This document shows, piece after piece, positions 32,950 to 45,077 of a stretch of 64,000 nt of DNA. The DNA is from Mytilinidion resinicola. Lineage: Eukaryota > Ascomycota > Dothideomycetes > Mytilinidiales > Mytilinidiaceae. The first letter of the stretch is position 1, and each line of letters opens with the position of its first letter. The notes beneath the pieces were generated by a model. That model was not told the origin of the DNA, made no database searches, and was given only the letters and a program-made list of their open reading frames with translations. The stretch lies in contig NW_022985447.1 of NCBI RefSeq assembly GCF_010093595.1, positions 287,218-351,217 on the forward strand, in the 5' to 3' direction. The position numbers were made by a program, and so were the translations under genes.

Positions 32950-34060
32950 GGTTTTCATACTAGGGCCATTATTCAACACAGGTGGTTTACAAATTCGTGG
33001 TATGTACAAAGTGGAAGAAAGTATGCTGACGCACTAGCTCTGAGTAACCACTTTGATCCACAAAAGCACGAGTGGTACATAACGCCCATTCTTCGCGGCC
33101 GTTCAATCCATCCTCGTTAGTGGCATTGCCATGGCGTCCAGTGTCTTCCGCAGACCCAGACAGTCTCACAAACATGCAAAGTATCGGCTTTAATGGCTTT
33201 GCGGCATCAAATAAGGTCTCTAGACACTCGATCCAGACCGGCATCGTCGAATTTAAAGCGTACCAGTACGGCGTCGTAACAGCTTCAAGTGCGTCGACAT
33301 AGAGTAGATACAATTCGGTCTTAAGCGGAAATTTATAGGGGCGCCGAGTCAGTCAATCAATCAATCAATATGGAGCTCTACTGACTAAGGTGTCAATTCA
33401 ATCAATATCGAGAGGCCGTTGACGTTGATTGATTGAATGTTAGCCCTGGGTACCAGGACGCCTGCAATAGCTTGGTTATGCACCGACATTGTATATCGCG
33501 GATGCCATACCGGTGCCGCGTCTTCTGCAATGTGGCTAGCGTGGGTCGCTTCAAAGCATCAGATGGCCTCGTATGCGTTTGCCATGAATGGTGGAGGCGA
33601 ATGCGGTGTCCCGATAAATCTGTTGCAGCGGAGATTCTAGTATTGCCAGTTGGCGATACCGGACACCTGCTTCGAAGGCCAGCTGCAGGAACCACGTTGA
33701 CACTTCTATTCTTCTTGACATTTGCTAGCAGTGTAAATCTGCAGTCCAGTATCGATTCCCGGCGGCTCGGAGAAGAAAAGCATGGCGTAAGCGTGCAAAC
33801 GGGATACTAGCTCAAGGAAAGAGTGAATACCGTGCTTCCACATCCGCGCCGGCACTGAGTACTTGTGCAAGACGGCGTAGTGGAAGGGTGCTGAAAGGCG
33901 AGTAAAAAAGTCATGATGTTCGTGCAACAAGGTCCTATGCAGAGCGATCAATGGCTGCCAGGAGATATTCGCCCTCGTCGCATAATTCGGAGTAAGCGGA
34001 GGGCTACTAGTAGGTGAGGAAGACGTCATTATGCTCATGCCGCAAGGTTCGATGCAGGGT
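32950..34060 (-). pseudogene. Est1-domain-like fungal gene, decayed copy 1
   Basis: Broken copy of a widespread fungal protein family that carries an Est1-type DNA/RNA-binding-like (TPR-like) region. The minus strand reads RTLLHEHHDFF, then KYSVPARMWKHGIHSFLEL in order (about 33,940-33,790), family hallmarks. A segment near 34,060-34,010 repeats the HEHxDxF motif, so part is locally duplicated. Further on, WIECLETL (near 33,230) fits a later block. Stops and frame changes separate the blocks, and an unrelated stretch lies between them. Confidence 0.55.
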
Positions 34061-34239
34061 AATCATTGTCTATCAGTCTTCATTCGCCCTGATCGAACTG
34101 CCCACTCAGTCAGCTTCCTAGGAAGTGATTCTGGCTCCATATTGTCCAGATATAATATAGTTTCAGGACGTTTCTAGGAACCTTTTTCTAAAAAGGGATT
34201 CGGGAAACGACTTGGAACATGGGCTTCCTAAGCGTAGGG

Positions 34240-35115
34240 TATTGCTTGAAGGAAGAGATGTTTTGGTCCAGTTCCCTGCAAAGGAGCATCTCGTTCTTCA
34301 CAAGTGCTTAAAAAATGGATCTTGATGCATTGAGAGGAAGGGTATGAAGGACACATTGGGATGTGGGATCTCGTAGTCCCCAGATATACGACCGGAAAGG
34401 AACGTAGGGAAAAGGTGAATTTCCAAGCGGACTTCCACTCATGATCGATCCGCCGGAAGAGAAGACCAAACTTCGGATAGGCAAGATGTTGACGTGGAGA
34501 GTACAACGAAGCGGCGTTAAAAGACGAACCGGCAGGTAGACCATCAATAATCGACTGTTTCAGAAATTGACATGTAATGTCCGTACGATGCATTATGCCG
34601 CCCGAGAGATGGGGCCGACATACGAGTAATAATAAAGCTGCTGAAAGGTGTCTGGGCGAGCTAGGATGGCGAGATGATGGTATAGACCGCAAGACACGTG
34701 CTTTTATCCGCCGTCTTGCCGTGGATACCAGAGGCGTGGAAATACAGCTCAGCTGTTCAATCTTGCGATCACGCGGATCTTCGTCCTTGTAGCCATACGG
34801 TATCGGCCGAGGTCTCCTAAACATTCATTCTAGGTATCCTCAAATGTGGGCACGGTTTCGTAGAGCAGGGACATCATCTAACAGGCCAGATATATGAAAG
34901 ACAGCACATGCCCAAGAACGCTGAAGTTGACTTAAGCAGCTCAGGAGGGAAATACGGGCGCAGATTTCCCTAGATGGATCCCAAGCGTCCACATCCTTGC
35001 TAGCGTAGATTACTGGGACGCGAGGCCAGTGAAAGAGGCAAAGCCGAGGGTTGCTAAGGAGCTAAGAAGAAGTCATGGTGCTCATGCAGCATTGTATCCG
35101 GGATGTGGATTTGAG
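34240..35115 (-). pseudogene. Est1-domain-like fungal gene, decayed copy 2
   Basis: A second broken copy, in order on the minus strand: MLHEHHDFFLAP (about 35,105-35,065), LLYETVPTFEDT followed by TAG where the family has Trp, NECLGDLGRYRMA (about 34,870-34,785), and LYHHLAILARPDTFQQLYYYS (about 34,690-34,620, mixed frames). Blocks are in different frames with stops between them. The TGG-to-TAG change fits RIP or simple decay. Confidence 0.65.
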
Positions 35116-35419
35116 TGACCTGAATACACTTTGTTTCGACCATGATCAGACCTGCATAGATGGACTTGACTTCAGACGCTAGCTGTTCCTGGAATTTTGG
35201 GCGTGCGTCTGGTTGGGTAAACATCCGTTGTGGCAGGAACAGAATAGGTCATTGGGCGTGGTCCTATGACTCCTCGTGGTTCAGAGACGCGCGGTGCGGC
35301 CGCTGCGGTAGCCAGATGAGGTCCTAGGCAGCTGGCCTAGGAAAGCGTCCTTGGACCCTTCAAAGGCGTCAGTCGACAACCTCCCAAAGAGAATACCGTG
35401 GGCCCTGATAAAGCTGGTA

Positions 35420-35650
35420 TCAATAGGCAGCGAATGCGATATGAGGCATTGGAATGTCCAAGGATAGGATCAAGCAACGTATGGATTGACTCCCGAGCGC
35501 GTTAAGGCGAGTGAGGATAGCGAGGTGGTGATGCAGACGACCAACGTGTGAGCTTTTATCAGCGGCCCTGCTATACCAGAAGCGTGCAACTCCGGCCCAC
35601 GTCTCACGATCACGCAAAAAGAGAATGCAGCGGTGAGGATCTTGATTAAT
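35420..35650 (-). pseudogene. Est1-domain-like fungal gene, C-terminal remnant (copy 3)
   Basis: An open stretch reads RDRETWAGVARFWYSRAAD followed by KSSHVGRLHHHLAIL, the same block that lies near 34,750-34,650 in copy 2 but less damaged. Its N-terminal half is absent to the right (above 35,650), where a 70-90-bp tandem duplication lies instead. With copies 1 and 2 it forms a same-strand array. Confidence 0.6.
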
Positions 35651-35790
35651 CCACGTCCGGTCGTTGCTCTGGAAGCCGGAGCCGTTGCAGTAGCTCTTGT
35701 GCCGCAACGGTGAGGATCTTGAGCGATCCATATTCGGCCGTTGTACTGGAAGACGATTTGCACTGTTGTGCAGAGCTGCAGCGATCATTT
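35632..35790. repeat. Diverged tandem duplication of about 75 bp
   Basis: Two adjacent segments start GCGGTGAGGATCTTGA and AACGGTGAGGATCTTGA and remain alignable over about 60-75 bp. They lie at the truncated edge of the Est1-like remnant. Confidence 0.65.
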
Positions 35791-36069
35791 TTACGTATTG
35801 AACTTAGGTAGATTCGGATGGCAGCATTCACGTGCGCGAAGAAGAAAATCTGGTACTATTTGTTAGAAAGTGTTTCTTGAGACGGAAAAGCATAAACCTG
35901 GGTACCATCTATGTCGCTTCTCTCCATCGTTCAACAGTCATTTCCGTGTAGTACCGACATCTTTCCAGATGTAGGTTTGGAGGAAACATTGACTGCGCCG
36001 CTCGTCGTCCAGCGAGTGCTGGCGCCTGGGCCTCGCGAGAAGCGTTCGTTGCGGGTCTTGTACGAAATG

Positions 36070-36294
36070 TCAACACATGCGTTTTCCCACAGTTGACAGA
36101 ACGTACTGATAGAAGGGGAGTGTATAATCATCGTCTAGGGAGTGTGTAGAGAGACGGCGACGACGTGCCTCTCTCCATGCAAGAATACCGAAGACGAGGC
36201 AGCCCACGCCGATGATGGACGCGAGGACGACACCTGCGATATTAATGTTATCGCCGCGAGACTGCGGCTGTAGTGGTGTGCGTGGATCGGACAT
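36070..36294 (-). CDS. Small single-pass membrane protein, hypothetical
   Basis: A 74-residue open frame starting MSDPRTPLQPQSRGDN, with a good transmembrane helix (AGVVLASIIGVGCLVFGILA) followed by a positive-inside cluster (REARRRRLS). The composition suits a real membrane protein, but length is short, there is no family match, and further exons may exist. It is not related in sequence to the other single-pass protein at 52,778. Confidence 0.35.
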   Translation of the reverse strand: MSDPRTPLQPQSRGDNINIAGVVLASIIGVGCLVFGILAWREARRRRLSTHSLDDDYTLPFYQYVLSTVGKRMC

Positions 36295-39110
36295 GACTGG
36301 CTGCACTGAATAAACGGGCTTCGAAGACGACCGGTGATTGGTCAGTTGGCTGACTTAGTGGCGTCGAGAATGGCTGCCTACTGAGCACAAATGGACCCGG
36401 GGCTGCTCATGCTTTTGAATGCGGGCGCGCGTGCAAGGGTCCGGGGGTTCGTCTTTGATGCGAACCATCTGAGGATATGAGAAGGCAACCGGCCGGTCGA
36501 GGATCCTTAGGGTCCGACGCTCCCGGGAGCTGATGGCTGACCAGAAATACGAGCATGGAACGAATGAAATCTCTCCATATGCCGGTGAAGAAGGCAGCCC
36601 AACGCACAATGATAGCTCCTTAGAAGGCAATCAGCAGCGTAGGAGGCGAAGTATGCGAGTGTGGTTCAGGCAACAAAAATAAGCAATCAACGCCAGATTC
36701 GCTGAAAAAAGTGACTTGCTGTAGAAATGAGAGCTCCTGTTGATACATGCACTACTTTCTTCGCACGATTTCAATCGATATTTCGTGAAAGCTGGCTGAT
36801 ACAGGGGGTGGTCTCTGTTTGGGCGCCTTCAATGATACTCGTACTGTCTTCGTAGTCTCGTAAAAGGCAACCAGAAAGTGTCCGGTTCGCAAAGCTATGT
36901 TGCCGCTGCGCCATCCCGCCCTTCATATCAGGCATGTTTTCCACGCAATCAAGACTCTCGAAGCATCTTGCGTCCAGACTTTTCTCAGGGCGCTCCGCAG
37001 CTTGCAAACCTGCCTCCATCGGCCCATGACTGGCATTTCTAGCGCCACAGCGCTATAAGTCCCTACTGGCCTCAGGGCAGCCTTATTGAGCAAAAGACAC
37101 TTGGAACGTCATACACGTTTCTCATTACCTGGAAAGCTCAGGGGACTCATTGATCGACCACAGCCATATTTCTTTCACATGTTGAGAGTCTGTTATGCTT
37201 GAGGTAGATTGTGCGAAGCGAAAGGCTGATGGTGGATGGTTCGACGAGTCGCACCTTGCGTTTGCCTTCACCTCTATCAAGGCTAGAGGTCTAGTGATTT
37301 TCGGTACACATCTAATGATCCTCGTGACACACCTCTAGTGATTCTCGTTAGACATCTAGTGATCGTTTATAGATGTCTAGTGATAATCAGAAGAGCATAA
37401 CGGTCAACTAAAATGAGCCGTACCTTATCTAAGACCTCCACCTTTCCCAAACCAGCTGCAGAAGATAGCAGGCGGGATGAAGGACACGGGGCTGATTTCG
37501 AAGGACTCACCCAATGGAATGGCGCAGCTTCGGGCCCTTCGGTAACGATCCCTGGTATGCATCCCTGATGAAGTGTCCTTGGTTTGATGATGCACCGTTG
37601 GTGGACGCGCCTTGGGTGCACCCTTCGGCAATGCACACTTTGTCCGAGCGGCAACCCATTCTATTGGAGTACGTGTCTTAAGTCAATCTCTAGTACCATC
37701 ACGCAACCGAGGCGATGGTTGAGTCCATAGGAGCAGCTGCTTGCCTACTCCACAGATATCTAGAGACTAGATCTTTCTCGAAGTGGCATCAAGTCGAGTG
37801 CAGAGTGGATCTTGCATGCGACGCCGATTTTTCAGGCGTTGACCGCCGCTGATGCTCGGCTGGATATGATTCCTCTCGCGCCGCCACCGCGGGGTACCGG
37901 AGCGGCTGGGATGGCGCTGGCGGGGCCAACGCCATGTGTTGCCTTGAGTGAAAACTGTGAACGGAAATCCAGGATTACCAGCCTTATGGTTAGAAGGTTT
38001 CTAGTCCGATGGATAGAGAGTCTCTTGCCTTGCTTAAGAATTGGATGAACATTCTCAGCCTTAGCCTTAGAGATGGGACATTTCCAGCCTTGTGGACAGA
38101 ACATTCCAAGCCTTGGTGAGGAATTCGACGAACGATCCCAGCCTTGTTGGCAAATCCTTACCACCTCAGTATCTTCAGCCTCGCGGTATATTCGCAGAAA
38201 AGGTTTTCAATGATTACGAGAATCAAAATGCTTCATAGACACAGGCAAAAAAAAAGAAATAAGCAGGGGTCTGTACAAAGGAAGCGGCACGTTTGCCAAA
38301 AGGTCGATCATTGATTCTGATATTTGGAAGGCTGGAAACTCATAAGCAGACGCCTAAACAAGGGCACAGTATTCTAGGCGAAGTATGCGAACATGGTTGA
38401 GGCAACCAGGATCAGTAAATTGAATGTCGAGCATGTCACAACCAACACCAAGTACGCTGAACATGTAAGCTGGTTGTATGAAGGAGAGCTGCTATTGACA
38501 CATCCAGTTCTTTTTTCTGATGATTTCGACCTATTTGTGATGAAAATTAGCTGATAGCACGTCCCATAGGCTAGACGTGTTTCAGCTCGCAGCTGTAAAA
38601 TCCGGACCATTGCCAGTACTCTCTCTTACGGCCCGCAAACATCCGTCATGAAATTACCAATTCTAGGACATGGAAACTTGCGGGACCGGGTGGCGTGCGT
38701 GGCAATGTGTCGTCCTTCCAACCTCTTAGATGGCACTTGAATTAAAGGAATTAGACCGGTCCAACTTACATCCCTCTTCGAAATATCCTCCAAGCAGCCC
38801 TGCCTAGCTCCCTGACCTGTTGATTTGGTGCATTCTGTCTTTCAGTATGTACTCTTGATCATTTGTGCTTTTGTACAAAAGCGGTCTAGCGTGCACGTGA
38901 TTTTCAATTGCGTGATCGATCTAAACATTTTCGATACCTTCGGTTTTCCTTAGGATAATAGCATCTGCTACCGCAGAACACTTCTCTGACTTCTCGTCCA
39001 GCTCTTTCACCATTACTCATGATATAATGTACACCCGAGAACAAATGACCGAGCGCCAAAGACGGGTGGAACATACCTAGGTACTATGCAATGAGAAGAG
39101 AAACGGAACA
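36295..39110. other. 2.8 kb without a recognised gene; short repeats
   Basis: No convincing coding region. Two diverged copies of a segment are present: about 36,635-36,800 and 38,370-38,560 share GGCGAAGTATGCGA near the start and a GATTTCGA/GATTTCAA-type stretch near the end. A 21-23-bp degenerate tandem repeat lies at about 37,283-37,390. Confidence 0.45.
37283..37390. repeat. Degenerate 21-23-bp tandem repeat
   Basis: Five units that each begin CTAGTGAT or CTAATGAT, followed by a variable TCGT-type stretch and ending ACAT, ACCT or ATGT. Unit length varies from 21 to 23 bp. Confidence 0.7.
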
Positions 39111-40467
39111 TTAAATATAAGAGACCTTTACTCCCATTCCTACCGTCCTCCGCACCTTCTCCCATGCTGCCCTCAATATCCGCTGCACTCGTTCTCTGAG
39201 GTCTCTCCGCCCAAACGCAAGAGCAAACGCGAGGATGAAAAGCAGTGTCCGCAAGAAAGCCATCGGATTCTGCGTCATGGACTGCGCCGTGCTGAGGATG
39301 AGCGTTTGCATGGCAGCCATGAGATTCGCGGCACGTTTGTATAGTCCTGGCGGTGGACTGATCGCTTTCTTGGCGGGCCTGGAGGCCTTTGACGATGTAG
39401 ATGGTTGAGGTCGATGTGAGGGGCCAGACTTCTTGTACCCGTCATCTGCGCTGCGCGGCTGTCTCCGGTTCTCCTCTTCCCGCTTCCTGCGCTCGTCCTC
39501 TGCACGCGTCTGCTCTATACGTCGGACCTCGGCCTCTTTCCGCCGCTGCTCCAGCTGCTCTGCTTGTTGTTGACGGAGCATCGCCTCGCGGGCTTCCGTT
39601 TCGTCTGCTTCTTCGCGCAGGGAGTGTAGGGCTAGGAGGAAGGCTTCTTTACGCTCGTCGTCTAGCACTTCGCTCATGCTGATGAATTCGCGCGCATAGT
39701 CCCATTCCGCGTTTCGGGGGAGGACGTGTAGGGTGTAGAGCTCGAGTAGTTTGAGACGGGAATTAAGATCACGAGGTGTGCTAGTTCCAGTAGGTGTATG
39801 GGATGGCCGGCGTTGTAGTGATGAGACAATGTGGGAGGATATGTCAAAGGTCGGGTGAGCCGAGGCCGATAGATAGGTTTCGAGCCGTTGTTGGGTGAGC
39901 TTTTGAGAGGGCGAGTGCGTGAGGAGGAGGGTTGCTCTGCATAGGGATGAGCTACATACGCCTAGGGAAATGAGAGGCGACTTACAGGTTTATTACTACT
40001 TCAGCGTCAACATCACCCTCGTTTCCCGCATAGCCATCGCGAACGACCTCCTCCCACACGCTCCCATCACGACATTTCGAGACCAGTGCTTTCCACCTCG
40101 AGCTTCCAAACGCGTGTTTGCCCTCCTCAGCCCCGAGCTCGATGACAGAATTGAGAAAAGTGAGGTAGAAACTCCAGACTTTGATCCGCGTGCCCCGCGA
40201 GGCGGCCGCTACTGGGGCATAGTTTGGAAGATCGCCATTCTGCTCGCCATTGACGTATTCGTGCTCTGGTGCAGAGATTACCGGCTCAATTGTCGACAGT
40301 GCTTCAGGGAGGCGGCGCGTCAGGAACAGCTGGGCCGCTTGCCGGTAGGCCTTTGCGATCTGTGATGACTGTTGACGGCTGGAAGAGAGCGAGGAGACGG
40401 AGGACGACAGCATGCGCGAGGTCGCCAGCGAGTCGTCGTAGGACATGGCCATGGCGAACGAGGTCAC
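39111..40467 (-). CDS. PEX26: Peroxin 26-like peroxisomal membrane protein
   Basis: Likely the fungal Pex26-type receptor that anchors the Pex1-Pex6 AAA export complex to the peroxisomal membrane. Two exons (40467-39986 and 39936-39111), intron 49 bp, give 435 aa. The N-terminal half is helical (QIAKAYRQAAQLFLTRRLPEALST, a TPR-like start). Residues ~275-330 are a charged coiled coil rich in Glu, Arg and Gln. A transmembrane helix near the C-terminus (MAFLRTLLFILAFALAFG) is followed by a basic tail, which suits a C-terminally anchored protein. The family call rests on this architecture and the remembered fungal pattern; Met-7 is an alternative start. Divergent from the CAF1-type ribonuclease gene. 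Confidence 0.7.
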
Positions 40468-41333
40468 TGGGCGCGTAGAAGGGGAGTTGAGCAGCCCATG
40501 GCGGCCGTGAGCTGGGGATGGTCGTGTTGTGTCGAGGGTAAGGAATGCTTGCGCTACCTCGGCTCTGTCACCTGCTTGTCGTCTTTCAACCCAGGGATCT
40601 CGGAGCCAGCTATTCTGCGGACGGCGCTACACCAGATCAGGCGCAGTCTCCGCTGTCATATGCCGATGATGCTCACATCGAACTGCAGCTCTGATATATA
40701 TATTCACTCTGTCTTCCACCCCTCGTGGCTGGGTGCCACGTCTCGGCCTTCTACTTCTCTTACCTACTCAGACATTTTCGTAGTGAAGTCAGTGCCTTCA
40801 TACAATGCCACCCCGCAAGAACACGCTTCTTTGACCCTTCCCGAACACTCGCCTACCGGCTAAGAAAGGCAATAGTCTAACGATCCCGTTCTAGTGACTT
40901 TTCATTCACCAATCCACAGCTGTCTCAGCTAGAGAAGTGTGTACTGTGGTCTACCACTGCGTGAAGCGCCCGATAGGATTTTCAGAGACTGAGACAAGGC
41001 CCAGGCAAGTCATTTTGACTACCCGGAAACCTCGCTGGGGCATTTCAGACGCCGTCACTACCGATGGTGGTGTTTGCAATTGCCAAACACGGACTCGGCT
41101 TGTCAGGCGCTCCCAGACAACAAACAAGACTTCTTGCCCCAGCTTGAAAACCATCGCTTTCACCTCACGTTTCAACCAGTCTCCTTACGGCCTCCCATAC
41201 CTCCAACTTTCTCAAAGTGAGAACCACCCCATCACTTAGGAGAAACAGCTTAGTGCGCCATATAGCCATAAAACCTTACAGCAAGCCTTTAAACTTCGCA
41301 CCAAGCCTCCAGCTGGAGTTATCACTATCAACC
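40468..41333. promoter_or_regulatory. Intergenic region between divergent genes
   Basis: About 870 bp separate the Pex26-like and ribonuclease start codons. A TATATATATTC box lies near 40,693-40,705. Open frames here mirror the adjacent coding strand or are unrelated; none is called. Confidence 0.4.
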
Positions 41334-43649
41334 ATGGAGATCGACCGCATCTCGTTTCCGCATCACCTTTTGGGTGTTCTAACAGCCATCTCCGAATCTC
41401 ACTTTGTATCTATTGACCTCGAATTCTCTGGAATAGGTACTCGACCGTCAAAATCCCGGAAGCAAACGCTCGAAGAACGCTACAAAGAGACCAAGGAGGC
41501 CGCGGAGAAGTTCCAAATACTACAAATTGGCATCACCTGCGTCAAACAGGACTACCATGATGAGCACTACGTCATTCGACCGTACAACTTTAATATCAGC
41601 CCTTTACTTGACGACCCGCTTGACCAATGGGGCCTTGAACGGAATTTCTCTTTCCAGAGCGGCGCATGCCAATTTCTGCTCCGCCACGGCTTCCAAATGG
41701 ATCTCCCGTTCACCAAAGGAGTTCCTTATCTTTCTCGCGATGAGGCCAAGCTTGCAAAGCAGTTGGGCTACGCTAAGCTTGACAAGGCAAACATAGCGGA
41801 CATCGTGTTGAAAGATCACGAAGTTCAGGCCATTTCTTTCGTGGGCAATGTCCGGGAGGCAATCACGCAGTGGAGGAAGAAAGAAATGGTCAGTCTTTTC
41901 CCTTTTGCTCCCAATACGTGCCTCGCCACTCATGGGGGAACTTACAGAGTATTGTCGGTGTCATTATTCTTCACCGTTTGAGGTGCCCCAGCAAGCTCAA
42001 TTTTCCTTTCACAAAGATGGATTTCCCTCTCGCTCAGATATCTCGAAGCCCCTCTGATGGCGCCAAGAAGGTGTTTTCCAGATATATAGAGCTAATGCGA
42101 AACAGCGGGGTCGCCTCTACATCACGTCCAACGTAGGCCAGAAAGACACCGACTCCGAGGAGCCTCATTCAATCAGCAACTTCGAGAAGAGGCTGGTCCA
42201 TCAGCTCGTTCGCGCAGAATTCCCAGATCTGAACACGATCAGCAAGCATGACAGCATTCTTGTAGTACCACTAGACAAAGAGCGAGAGGCCAATCACAGA
42301 CGGATGCGCAAAAAGAACATCAAGACAGATATTGACAATCGAGTTGGCTTTCGTTGGGTTGTCGAGGCGTTAGTCGGGGGCGATCTCGAGCGGCTAGACC
42401 CTATATACATCGCTCAGAGTGTTGCCGGGTATGCCGAATTCGTCGACTTGAAGGGCATCAAAGATCGATTGTATCACGCAAAAGATGCACTGATACGGAA
42501 ACCCCGAGTGCTGGTCGGGCACAACATGTTCACCGACCTCGTATATTTCTACCAGGCTTTCATTGGCGCACTACCAGATACGGTGGACGAATTCCAGAAA
42601 GCGATACACAAACTCTTCCCGCTCATTGTTGATACGAAATACTTGGCAACCCACAACTGTGGGGACATCAGTCCTTTCTCGTCGCTGGAACAGATCGAAG
42701 AGAAGCTTCGTCTACAGCGGATACCAGATATACGTAAGTTCTAGCATCCTGGCACACTGCCTCGCCACTGCCATGGGGCTCGCTCTCAACATACTTCATC
42801 GAATCTAAACTGCGTCATTTTGAACAGTTGCAGAAGTTGCAGAAGTTGCTTGGCCTCCTCAGGCAGTGCTAGAGCAGCCTGCACAGACGCATGACGAGAC
42901 ACTATGACAGGATCAAACGCTAATACTTCCTAGAGATCCATAAGGATCATACGAAATATGTACAGGGCACAAACTCTTTCCACGAAGCCGGCTACGACAG
43001 CTTGCTCACGGCAAATATTATGATTCGTCTTTCGGCAAAACTGGAATCGGACGGCACATATATTGAGGAAGTAGTCCTCTCTGACGAGGACGAATGGTTC
43101 GAAGCGTCTGAATACATTACTGGAGGGGTTGCTCCGGCTATCGACGATGCCCCTAGTCCGGAAGAGATTTCGCTACATGGCTTCCGATCCGTTTTGAAAC
43201 CAGCCAATAGCACATTCAGCGCATCGAATTCGCCCGTCCCCTCGCCAGTCAGACCTCAGAATCCATCTGGCAGCAATAAGAAGGGCAAGAAAGGTAAAAC
43301 CGGGAAGTTGACAGGAAAGGCTGTAAGCCGTTTTGGTATGGCGACCAGATTTGATCAGCTGAGGATCGAAGAGGAGGAAGAATTGTCGTCCAGTTCCTCT
43401 CCGACCCAGGCGCAGAAGACGCCCCCGGTGGATGAATGGGGAAACCAGCCCGACGACGGCTCTTCCTCGCGGGCATGGGACGTCGACGAGCCCGCACATG
43501 ACCACGAAGGCCCGTATGCACTGCCAAAGGCCGAGGAGAAGGCGCCTATGGTGGTGATGCCGCAGTTTGGATCAGCCTTCTGGAAAGTATACGGAAATAA
43601 ACTGCGAGTGTTTGGAACGGAGGAGGGAGTTTTGGAGTTGACCGGTTGA
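41334..43649 (+). CDS. CAF1-family / PARN-like 3'-5' poly(A) ribonuclease
   Basis: A DEDD-type exoribonuclease that would shorten poly(A) or trim RNA 3' ends. Three exons (41334-41888, 42082-42733, 42934-43649) give 640 aa. The first catalytic pair lies in FVSIDLEFSGIG (Asp, Glu) near residue 25. The insert region carries a PARN-type HQLVRAEFPDL. The third Asp lies in VLVGHNMFTDLVYFYQAF and the fourth in HEAGYDSLLTA, giving all four acidic residues. The C-terminal 200 residues are low complexity (GSNKKGKKGKTG, then Glu/Ser-rich) ending in a short domain FGSAFWKVYGNKLRVF. Splice joins were chosen to keep the frame; the second (giving PDI-Q-IHKDHTKYV) excludes a 25-codon open stretch that could be a cassette exon. 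Both introns are unusually long (193 and 200 bp). Confidence 0.85.
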
Positions 43650-44253
43650 GAAGGTCGGTAAGGTGGCAGGGATTATAGCGCGCCATCAAGCTTGATACAG
43701 CTGTAGTGCGATCATGGATGCGATTCCCTCGTGAAAGCGGGTGCTCCCAAGGAATGAATTTTTTCCTCGAAGCATCCATCTACAGTGACACTAGAAAGGT
43801 GGATTCGTGACCGAAACAATTGCACTGCGCGTGTAGTATCGATCCAGGACCACTGCGCGCCTCTACTTCCTGCTTGATCCACCTCCCATCTTCATTCACT
43901 GTCCAAACCCTAGCGATGGCGTGGAGACCGCCTTACCTCCGCACCATTCCCAGACTAGGATCGATCAGCCCACACGTCAGCGCTACCCTTAGCAACCTGG
44001 GGCCCCGCGTGCCTTCTCCACCAAACCCATCGCGCCCTCGGCACGCTTAGCCCCGAGTCGCCCAACACCCAACACCACGGATCGGCCTTTGTTCCCTCTG
44101 GGAAAGGATGTGCCTTGCGTGACATCTCAAGGCTTGCCGCCGTAGTGGTAGATGCTAGCTATATAATCCGCCCGCCGCCTCTCGCGCTCCACGCATGCCC
44201 CCAGCATCCTCACTCCCCGCCTGTCGCCTGCCCACCGCGCGACCGAAGAAGCC
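43650..44253. promoter_or_regulatory. Upstream region of the four-helix membrane protein
   Basis: No gene is seen. A TATATAATC box at about 44,158-44,166 lies some 90 bp before the ATG at 44254 and is a plausible TATA element. Confidence 0.4.
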
Positions 44254-45077
44254 ATGGGCCTCTTCACCATCCCGCCTCAGCCTGTCAAAAAACTCCAGGG
44301 CGACCCGCGCTGGGCGAATGCGTCGGCGTTCGCGAGCTATGCACCCCTAGTCGTGCTCACGCTGCTATTCTTAAGCATCATACAAATTATACTCGGCGCG
44401 ATATGGATGGCGAATCTGAAGTCATTGAATTTGTATGTCTGGACCCTTCTTTCCCCTCTCCACAGACCCCACAACTTTATCTCAACCCCAACTCATCCAA
44501 CCTTATCCCGACCTCCAACTGAACTAAAAGAGGCCAATGCTCATTGTTAATGATGTGCAGCCCCCTCATCCTCCAACCCCTCATCGTCCCCTGCCTCTCC
44601 TTCTTCAACACCGTCCCCAGCGCCCAGCTGCACCTCTACTCGCGCGCCAACTCCCCCATGACCGCCTTCTGCCTCTCCACCATCCTCTGCCTCTTCTACC
44701 TCGTCGCCGCGCTCATCAACCTCGTCGTCTGCTCCCCGGACACCGCCTCCCTACCCGCGCTGTGTCCCGCCGGCACTGTGCATAAGAAGGGTGCGCCCCC
44801 GGGGACACGCGATCACTCCGGCCCGCATATTAGCGAGGGGTATTGGGATGCGACGGTGGCGCTGTGGTTGCTGAGCGCGGTGGGGTACGCGATTGCGGCG
44901 GGGATGGCGTTTACAGTGCGGTTGAGGATGAAGGGGCGGGAGAGGGAGGGAAGGCGGGTGGGCAAGACGAGGCAAGTTGTCCAGGCGGAGGTGGAGCTGG
45001 AGGGGTTGAGTCCGGAGGAGGTGGAGCGGCAGAATGAGAAGGCGAGGAAGAGGTGGCAGAAGCTTTCGGCGGGGTGA
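44254..45077 (+). CDS. Four-helix integral membrane protein, uncharacterised
   Basis: A 231-aa protein from two exons (44254-44432 and 44561-45077), intron 128 bp. Four hydrophobic segments are visible: YAPLVVLTLLFLSIIQIILG, PLILQPLIVPCLSFF, CLSTILCLFYLVAALINLVV and ALWLLSAVGYAIAAGMAFTV. The C-terminal 45 residues are highly charged (KGREREGRRVGKTRQ, LEGLSPEEVERQNEKARKRW) and probably form a cytosolic coiled coil. The layout resembles MARVEL-type or other fungal four-spanners, but I recognise no specific family. The long intron is chosen because it restores the PLILQP frame after the phase-2 donor. Confidence 0.7.
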
